Positions 56,858-64,000 of a stretch of DNA of 64,000 nt are shown here, piece after piece. The position numbers were made by a program, and so were the translations under genes. The notes under the pieces are model-generated. The model was not told the DNA's origin and searched no databases. It saw nothing but the letters and a program-made list of their open reading frames with translations. Within the stretch, counting starts at the first letter, position 1. Every line of letters begins with the position of its first letter. The stretch comes from Tretioscincus oriximinensis. Its lineage: Eukaryota > Chordata > Lepidosauria > Squamata > Gymnophthalmidae. Location: contig JAJVDF010000418.1 in the NCBI GenBank assembly GCA_022410635.1, forward strand, positions 858,983 to 922,982, given 5' to 3'.

Positions 56858-57126
56858 TCGAGAGGGGTGACTGCCTTAGCTTCAGCCAACCTAACTGCTG
56901 AAAGTGAGCAATCACAAGTAGATGAATAGGTACCATCATCTCAATGTGATGGGGAAGATTGTATATTTGATAGAAGTCCACTCGATTGTAAGTTCTGCTC
57001 AAGTGTTTATTAAATAAAACTAAAAAAATGTGATGGGGAAGTTAGAATGTACGTTTTTGGGCAAAAATAGCTTGCAAGCCACTTTGAGTCTCTTCAAGTG
57101 AAGAAGGAAATAAAAATCCAATTCTT
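56858..57126 (+). mobile_element. tRNA-derived SINE (family A) with internal insertion
   Basis: TTAGCTTCAGCCAACCTAAC, ATGTGATGGGGAAGATTG, then a second TGTGATGGGGAAGTTAGAAT after about 80 bases and the end GGAAATAAAAATCCAATTCT. The repeated ATGTGATGGGGAAG brackets an insertion. Confidence 0.65.
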
Positions 57127-57217
57127 GGGATTGGCACAGTTCTTTGGGGCTTTCTCAGCCCTACCTACTTCACAAAGTGCCTGTTGTGAAAAGAAGAACA
57201 GATTATGTAAGCAGCTT
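57127..57217 (+). mobile_element. Sauria-like SINE (family B) fragment
   Basis: GGCACAGTTCTTTGGGGCTT, CCTACCTACTTCACAAAGTG and CCTGTTGTGAAAAGAAGAAC: middle part of family B, running into the microsatellite. Confidence 0.7.
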
Positions 57218-57417
57218 TGCTGCTACTACTGCTGCTACTACTGCTGCTACTACTGGTACTATTACTGCTACTACTACTGCTACTACTGCTGTTACTACTA
57301 TTGCTATTACTACTACTGCTACTACTGCTACTACTACTGCTACTACTACTGCTGCTACTACTGCTACTACTACTGCTGCTGCTACTACTGCTACTACTAC
57401 TGCTACTACTACTACTG
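57218..57417 (+). repeat. long (CTR)n microsatellite (CTG/CTA)
   Basis: About 200 bases of CTG and CTA triplets in irregular order, attached to the SINE fragment. Poly-Leu, poly-Tyr/Cys and poly-Thr/Ala frames through it are artefacts. Confidence 0.97.
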
Positions 57418-58095
57418 CCCCTCTTTATGGCAGCCTATTTCATTGACTGATTTCCCTTACTGTCAGAGTTTCATTCTTAGAAGTGGCATGAAAAAATAAT
57501 GAATACATATTTATGGAAACACTAGTTTAATTAAAGAGCCACAAGAAATTGTGAAAAGACCAAATTTTTAATCACTAGAATGAAGCTGACAATTAGTCTT
57601 TTTAAAATACATTATAAATAATATGCATTTCATACTATTAATAGAAATACATTAGTAGCCAAAAGACAAACTAGTTCAGACTTTGGCTTTCAACAGAAGC
57701 TATGGGCAGTTGTCCTATGTTGAACAAGCAAGGGTGTGGAAACTATGAGAATCTTTTCTCAGTGTCTTTCTGGAGTCCTTTTTGGGCTTGGTTGAACATT
57801 CCTTGGGTGTGGAAAGACAGAGTTACAACTATGTAGGCTCCTCCTGCCTATCATCCAAGTGGTCATATGGAATACTGTACATCTTGGCTGGTTGAGTGTC
57901 ATTCTTAGATCAGGGAGTCTTGCACAAGACCTGCTGAATTTGCCCTAATGTAAGGTTACCAGATAAAAATTGAGATAAAAATTTGCAACTTTAAGGGGTG
58001 TGGAAAAGTGATCCCTCCCAGGTGCTTCTAAAGTTAACCTGCTGAAAAGTCCTCTCTACTACAGCCATTAAAGTTGCGAACACATAACCTGGTTT
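57418..58095. other. flanking DNA, nothing recognised
   Basis: No repeat or exon identified. Confidence 0.4.
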
Positions 58096-58099
58096 TTAT

Positions 58100-58400
58100 G
58101 TAGTGGTGGTAGCTAGCAGCCCAGATAGCTTTAAGAGAGGATCAGACAAGTTCATGGAAGCCAAGGGTATAAACAGCTACTAGGATGGATGTCTTGATAC
58201 TTCCTCCAAGATGGAGCAACAAGCAGGATTCCTGAAATGCCATTTGCAGGGCATCGAGAACAGTCGAATATTTTGCCTTCTTCTGTTCCAGACTCCCTAA
58301 GTGCAATTGGTGGGCCTCTGGGTGAGACAGAAGGCTGGACTAGATTGGCTCTGTCCCGATTCAGCAGGGTCCCTCTTATGTTCTTATGTTTTTATGTGTT
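58100..58400 (+). mobile_element. CR1/L2-like LINE, 3' end
   Basis: Sense copy: GTGGTGGTAGCTAGCAGCCC (ORF2 end) to TCCCTCTTATGTTCTTATGT with the repeated tail. Confidence 0.85.
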
Positions 58401-59099
58401 AACCCTTCCTTAATGACATGTGATGGGAGCCCCTTTTGGGAAATAGGGGTGGGTAAGAAAGAAATGGCACCAACTGATCTCTGAAAGTTTCTCCCCGCTG
58501 AATCCTGATACATGATACTTAATGTACCATGGTGCCTGTTCATTTATAATTACCACCAAGTGTTAGAACCCTCCACTAAAGCCCCTTATCAAGTACATTT
58601 TATTTGCTAAATCTTAGGTAGTATTTGGTTATGTTAGGAGGAAGCTTTTTTTCTCTAGCTTCACCTTCTGGGCTGTACAAGAGTTTCACTTCTGAGACAA
58701 GTAAGGGTTACTATGAAAACCACTTTTATTGTTTACAACAGAACAAAGATCTCAAAGCAGTGTAACTTGGGTTTTGTCTTTACTTTGGCTTCAACACAAT
58801 GAATTTATTAGATAGCCTTGTATCCACTCGCTCCCTTTCTGTCTGGTTGGGTGACTGGATATAGTTTCAATATGGTAAGTGCCAAAATGTATTGAAAATG
58901 ACTCAAAATAGTATTTCTGTCTTTATACGATTTGTTTTTCTTTCTCTCCCATTTCATGTTCCTGCCTAAACTTCTACCTTCGGTATGGAATCTGGTTAAT
59001 ATCAGTTAGCAACCTTCACCTTCTGAGACTTAAGCTTGCTGAAGCTTCCAGCCTCATAGAGTCAGTCTTGAGTCTGAAAATCTTGGAGCAGGTGGGCTT

Positions 59100-59760
59100 A
59101 TCTTGCACGCAAAGCATGGGTGGGCTTTTTATGATGTCACTTCCTTGGTGTGACAGGAAGTGGCATCAAAAGTGACATCATTTCCTAAGCTTGACAGGAA
59201 GTGTTATCACTCTGGGCACAATTTCCCTGGGAGCAAATATTGGAAGTGACATCAAAATGGTGCCACTTCTGGTTGTGGCGTTTGCCTGGTTTGAGGCCCA
59301 TCTTTTATTTACAGGCCTGAGGTTTGTATATTGTTTCCTTGGTTTCACCCAGAAGGAAGGAGGGAGGCTGAGCCCAAGGCAAAGGGAGGGGCTTTCCCTC
59401 TGACCAGTAGGGGGGGGACGACCCTGTCGTGAGTGCCCAATCAGGAGGCAGGCTGGGCCTATAAAGCTGGATCTGCCCACTGATTGGGGCCCTTCTTCTG
59501 TGTGGAAGCTTTAAGTGAGGAGGGGGGGGGTCCGTCTCAAGACATCCTGGCTTGTGTGGAGCAGGATTGAGGGACGTAATAGGCCTAGAGGTGGCAGCCC
59601 GGCAATGAGATCCAGGGTGATTGGAGGCTCGTGGGCTTAGGGACAGCTACTCTAGGGGGTGGTGTATGAAATGAAATGTGTTCCATTACTTCTTTATTTT
59701 CAAGTACCTCTACCCTGTTGTGTGTTACAATAAACCTGTTTTGTTTTGAAACATATACTT
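59100..59760 (+). mobile_element. candidate LTR or promoter-bearing repeat
   Basis: 59130-59275 holds several GGAAGTGACATCA/GTGATGTCACTTCC motifs. Then CCAAT (59437), TATAAAG (59460-59466) and AATAAA (59729-59734) follow in the order expected of an LTR U3-R. No paired LTR, target duplication or viral gene was found. A cellular non-coding transcript is an alternative. Confidence 0.35.
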
Positions 59761-59865
59761 TTACCTCAGCATCGTTTATTCCTTAAAAACGCTCTTTAGT
59801 GTGAGTATGAAGGCTGTGTATAAAGTCTTCACTCTCTGGTGTGTGGAGAATAGTGGGCCTTTGCT

Positions 59866-60367
59866 TAGGGCTGTCATATTTTGGCAGCCCAAAACCAGGA
59901 CGGGGGTGGGTTGGGGGTGCGTGCATGTGCATGCGCGCATGCACACACGCGCGCACATACGAACGCTTGTAGTGAGAGGCAGAACCTCTCTTGCCTATCT
60001 CGCCACAAGTGTCCGTGTGTGCACGCGTGTGTGTGCGTAGCTGCTCCAATGCAAACCCAGGCGTTTTTGCTCTGCTGGAGGTGAGTTGGCGCGCTTTGCC
60101 TGACAGCAGGCCCGAGACCCCGCTTCCAGCATTGGAGCAGCTACGGCACATTCCGAGGTTCCTTCCAGGACCCCGGAAAGCTTTGCTCCGGCTGCAGCCA
60201 TCAACTCCGACGGCTCCTTTTCCTTTAAAATCCTGCATTTTTATATTCCCTGATGCAGCATCGGGGAATGTAAAAATCNGGGATTTTATCTTAAAACCCG
60301 GAGGGGACTATATTTGAGTCCCCCAAACCGGGATTGTCCCGCGTTCCCAGGACGTATGGCAACCCTA
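59866..60367. mobile_element. hAT-like element (TAGGGTTGCCATA ends), copy 1
   Basis: Starts TAGGGCTGTCATATTTTGGC and ends CAGGACGTATGGCAACCCTA, imperfect inverted termini, with repeated CCGGGA-type motifs before the right end. Contains GTGTGCGCGC simple sequence and a GGAGCAGCTACG repeat. No clean target duplication. Confidence 0.6.
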
Positions 60368-60730
60368 CTTCAAGGGCTATTAGTGGCCTGCAGGCTGAAC
60401 TTTCTCCATCCCTGCCTTAAATCTTCTCCTAAAGTCATCATAAATATGCTCATGTAGGGGCATAGTATGCAGACTCTCTCTTTTTGGATTCAATTTTTTT
60501 CAGGACAAGTTCTGCAACGAAGCTCCGAACTCCCTGCAATAAATGTACGTGTGCTTTTGCTGTCAGGCCATTGGGGCAGAGCCAATAGACCATGAGTAAT
60601 TGGAATTGCATTGCCTTGTGGTTGTGGATTTGAGTTCTTATAATTTCATATTGCTCAGTTTTTAATTGTTTTTAAAGTGATCCCTCTCACTCTTGCTATA
60701 TTTTAGAAATAGTTTGGGGCTGCATGTGGG

Positions 60731-61072
60731 TAGGGTTGCCATAAGTGTCTAAAACCGGGCCACAATTTAGAAATTAGTCTCCCCTCCCCACGACGGCACA
60801 CCCCCACACACACACAAACACACACAGAGTGGCAAGGCGCAGCTACGACACGCTGCAAGGATCTTTCCAGGACCCAGGAAGCCTTTGTAGTGCAGCTGAC
60901 CTGCTCCTGCTGCCCTCAGAAGCCCAATCCTGCAATTTCCCATTTGCCTTAATGCATTGGGGGTATTTAAAAATCCGGGATTTTTATTAAAGTTTACTAA
61001 ACCTGGACGGGATAATATTTTTGTCCCCAAATCCGGGACATTCCCGTCTTTCCAGGACGTGTGGCACCTCTA
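60731..61072. mobile_element. hAT-like element (TAGGGTTGCCATA ends), copy 2
   Basis: TAGGGTTGCCATAAGTGTCT to CCAGGACGTGTGGCACCTCTA's last 20 bases; flanks CATGTGGG and CATGTGAA agree at six of eight bases, consistent with an aged 8-bp duplication. Interior has AAATCCGGGA and GGATCTTTCCAGGACCCAGG as in copy 1. Confidence 0.7.
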
Positions 61073-61704
61073 CATGTGAAAAAACAAACTTTTAGAATGA
61101 ATGTCATAAATCGGAGAAGGAGCTTCAAGATGAACAGTAGAGTTATAAACTCTTATTTTCTCCTGTTAAGTCATGCCTCATTCTGATGACTCAGCCTACC
61201 TGCGAATGTCTTTACCAATCCTTCCAGTTCTCACCATTTCTGGAGAGAAAAGAGTTTAGCTGTTCTTTGTCTTTTTTTAATAGATAAAGCCAGAATGTTC
61301 TTTGGGATTGTAGATAAGCCCTAACATGCTTGCTTGGATTTCTCCTGACATGTTGGCAAACGGTGCAGCAGTGGAGTAATATGTTGGCTGAGCTACGTAT
61401 TCTGGGTTGCCTACTATAGAAGTAACAAGAAGGGTTGTGGCACAAAAAAGAAGAATATCTGCGAAGTGAAAAGATCAATTCTTTCATTTTCGTACTCCAA
61501 CTATTTGTTGGTACTGATATAAAAGAGTGCCAAAGAGATGCATGTGCTCTATAAACCTTTTAATTTTTATATATCTTATCTTAAGTCTTGTTTTCTTTTG
61601 CTTGTTGCAAAATGTAAATGTAGCACAAAAACGTAAGAACATTATTAACCATGACCCCCTAGAGAAATAAGCAGCGTTGATCTCCTAGCAATACTCAGCC
61701 TACA
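61073..61704. other. flanking DNA, nothing recognised
   Basis: No repeat or exon identified. Confidence 0.4.
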
Positions 61705-62590
61705 TTCTCANTAAGGGAAAAAACAGGAGCGAAAGCTGTGTAGCTTTGAATTGGACACATGCAGCACCTCTACAATCCACAAGGGGAGCACTTTTGCAAT
61801 GCCTTGTTCGCAAAGCCACACGTCACCGGAACAGAGTTTTCCCAGAATTTCCCAATCCTATCTACCTGTGCTCTTGCTAGGATTTGCCCATAGTGGGAGC
61901 ACCTCTATACAGATGCTGCCAAGCACCNCCGCTGTGCCTCCATGTTGTTCTAACTTCCAAAAAGGCAACAATTTTTTATTGGGTTATAGTTTTACACAAA
62001 ACTAGGCTTCCACATCTTTATTAATTTTTTGTAATGTTGGATTTGTAAATGTGCAAAATTTGGGCACATTTTTTAAGTTGTAGCAGATGTGGGAAGAGGA
62101 CAAAAACAGATTACCCAACCAATGCATCCATTAAGAAGAAGAAGAAGAAGAAGAACTTGGTTCTTATACCCCACTTTTCTCACCTTTCAAAGGGACTCAA
62201 AGCGGCTTACAAGGATATATTTTGCCCGAAGGCTCACATTCTATCTTCCCCACCAGGCTCTGGTGGTTCCCATGTATCTACTTGCAGTCAGTTGCAATTT
62301 CTTGCAATTCCTGCTTTCGAATAGGTGGGTTGGCTGGAGCTACAGGCTAGTGGAAGGTGCTCACCCCTCCCCACTTCCAACACAGGGCTTCGAAACCCCG
62401 TCTCCCAGGTGAGAGACGAGTTCCTAAGCAACTGAGCTATCCGTGCCTCCAGAAGCCAATGCAAATTTTGTGTGGACTATGAAACGGAGCAGGAAAGGAG
62501 CTGGAAACGGAAGAAAACAAGAGAGGGAATTTAATTCATTTTGTAGTTCTCAAAACTGCTTTTTTCACCTCCATGAGAACGCAGCAGCCT
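61705..62590. mobile_element. possible 0.87-kb DNA element, copy 2, with SINE inside
   Basis: Starts near CATTCTCANTAAGGGAAAAA, shares AACAGGAGCGAAAGCTGTGT and ACAGATTACCCAACCAATGC with 26394-27262, and ends near CCATGAGAACG. A family A SINE (62137-62455) interrupts it. Confidence 0.5.
62137..62455 (-). mobile_element. tRNA-derived SINE (family A), best-preserved copy
   Basis: On the - strand it starts GGAGGCACGGATAGCTCAGT with A box at 62423-62439 (TAGCTCAGTTGCTTAGG) and B box GGTTTCGAAGCC at 62386-62397, then the body and a GGGTATAAGAACCAAGTTCT end with a (CTT)n tail. The head is a recognisable tRNA relic, so the element is an RNA polymerase III SINE, not a tRNA gene. Confidence 0.9.
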
Positions 62591-63120
62591 CACTGACCTT
62601 TCTCTACAATACATGGTATTATGTAGTATGATTCAAACCTGCCTATTTCATAATTCAGACAGACCATGAAGACTTTTTTAACCAATCAATTGAGCTGAAA
62701 ATGAAATACAAGCCTGTACTTTTAAGTATCTGTGCTACTCTGCTTCCCTTTGGATAGACCGCCTGCTTTTAAGTTCCAGTGAAATCNGATGGCTAGTTAT
62801 TGTTTGACTTTGGCTATATCATGTTTCTTACCTTTAATTTGTATTATTGGGAAAAATAACTTTTAATACAACGTACACTATGTTTCAATCATTGTATAAT
62901 GAATATAAAACTATTTGCTACGAAATTTACCTCTGATCCACATACTCTTGAAAGTGTCCATTGAATTTAATCCCTGTTGGTTACTTGAGTCCAATTCTGT
63001 TTAGAAATCTCATCTCCGCATAATGGTAATGAAAAAAATAAGATGCAAAGAGCCTTTAATGGNATTCAGTTTCCAAAAAGATAAATTTAGATTCTTTTCC
63101 CGGGGCCATCTACAGAGGTT
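62591..63120. other. flanking DNA, nothing recognised
   Basis: AT-rich, no exon or repeat identified. Confidence 0.4.
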
Positions 63121-63124
63121 AAGT

Positions 63125-63628
63125 GTACTGACTGAAGTGATCTGATTGAAGTGTACAAAATCATGCATGGGATCGACAGAGTGAATAGAGAAAAAATGTT
63201 TTCTCTATCACACAACACAAGGACCAGAGGGCACTCCTTAAAACTAATGGGTAGAAAAGTGAGAACAGACAAAGGAAAGTATTTTTTCACCCAGAGGGTC
63301 ATCGGCCTGTGGAATTTACTTCCTGAAGAGGTGGTGGTAGCTAACAGCTTGGATAGTTTCAAGACAGGACTAGACAGGTTTATGGACACTAAGGGTATAA
63401 ATGGATACTAAGATAGTTGTCTGGATGTAGCCTCCGGGATGGAGCAACAGGCAGGACTTTTGAAATACCATTTGCAGGGAGTCACGAACAGGAGCAGCAT
63501 ATTTTGCTTTCCTCTGTTTGGACTGCCCAGGGGCATCTGGTGGGCCTCTGTGTGACACAGAATGCTGGACTCGATGCGCTGTGGCCTGATCCAGTATGGC
63601 TCTTCTTATGTTCTTATGTTCTTGTTCT
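63125..63628 (+). mobile_element. CR1/L2-like LINE 3' end with open ORF2 terminus
   Basis: 63151-63411 is an open 86-codon frame: MYKIMHGIDRVNREKMFSLS ... WNLLPEEVVVANSLDSFKTG ... ending at a stop, followed by the full 3'UTR and the tail TTCTTATGTTCTTATGTTCT. The youngest-looking copy; only a few residues differ from the one at 51957-52490. Confidence 0.9.
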
Positions 63629-64000
63629 AAGTGGTCTTTAGATGGCCTATAGCATTAAGTTCTGTTTCAGCATCTTTGTGTCAGTTCATTTGGGAACTTG
63701 TTTTATATCTGATGAATACAAATCAAGTCATTAACGAAACTCTGTGTAAAACTGTAGTAAACAGAGTATCCATGCAGATATATAAGAAGTTTTTCTATCA
63801 GACAAAGTACCTTTTCCCACAGGTAGATTTTAGGAATGTCAGAGTGATTGAACACATGACCAGGTAAATTAATCTGGTTTTCATGAGTTCCTGGACACTG
63901 CTCATTCTTCCACATGGTACTGTTACTATTTACCATAAAGTTTGTCACTATAATTTATCCTTCCATCCATTGACTGTCATAACTCACTACCCAGAAAGCT
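63629..64000. other. right edge, nothing assigned
   Basis: Open frames of about 80 codons on both strands over 63631-63948 match no family I recognise and lack clear splice sites. Confidence 0.35.

Noticed and set aside
57098..57499. Poly-Tyr/Cys, Thr/Ala and Leu frames
   Set aside because: Produced by the CTG/CTA microsatellite, no splice or homology support.
62386..62439. tRNA-like A and B boxes
   Set aside because: Part of a SINE head; the rest of the cloverleaf is not preserved and the SINE body follows, so not a tRNA gene.
63631..63867. Plus-strand frame near the right edge as a terminal exon
   Set aside because: No recognised family and no convincing acceptor; cannot be supported.

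Overview
This is a eukaryotic, vertebrate window of mostly intronic and intergenic DNA, dense in transposons. It carries two recognisable protein-coding genes in convergent (tail-to-tail) order. On the + strand are the last five coding exons of PRICKLE3, a planar-cell-polarity protein with PET and LIM domains (5484-15289; 3'UTR to about 16140). On the - strand are four coding exons of PLP2, a four-pass MARVEL membrane protein (51325 down to 19593; probable 3' end near 16950). From established knowledge, human PLP2 and PRICKLE3 are also adjacent and convergent at Xp11.23, so the local gene order looks ancestral. The repeats (tRNA-headed SINEs with Sauria-SINE/BovB-like tails, CR1/L2-like LINEs, L1, hAT-type miniature elements) suggest a squamate reptile, perhaps a gecko or other lizard. 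The species is inferred, not proven.

Layout. 1-5483: repeat-rich sequence upstream of the first visible PRICKLE3 exon; the exons for the N-terminus and most of the PET domain are not seen and probably lie left of the window. 5484-16140: PRICKLE3, with three complete LIM domains, a low-complexity Ser-rich region, the conserved GYFLGEP block and a C-terminal CAAX box (CVVA). 16140-16950: gap between the two 3' ends. 16950-51330: PLP2, whose first intron is about 27.5 kb and is filled with LINE, SINE, L1 and palindromic miniature elements. 51330-51960: PLP2 5' flank, GC/CpG-rich with inverted CCAAT boxes. 52-64 kb: upstream flank of PLP2 with no exon I can identify; it holds LINE and SINE copies, a long CTG/CTA microsatellite, hAT-like elements and one LTR-like promoter/polyA arrangement.

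The two genes are not known to act in one pathway; their shared feature is position. The least ordinary content is a large set of fold-back (palindromic) miniature elements: five related hairpins between 43.1 and 46.3 kb, at least three families of arm-symmetric repeats at 49.3-51.2 kb beside the PLP2 promoter (one with 96-bp near-identical arms), and a GC-rich hAT element with a perfect 8-bp target duplication. I did not find a CRISPR array, operon, tRNA/rRNA gene or an evidently new enzymatic system. Isolated N bases occur throughout and one 14-base N run lies near 49955.
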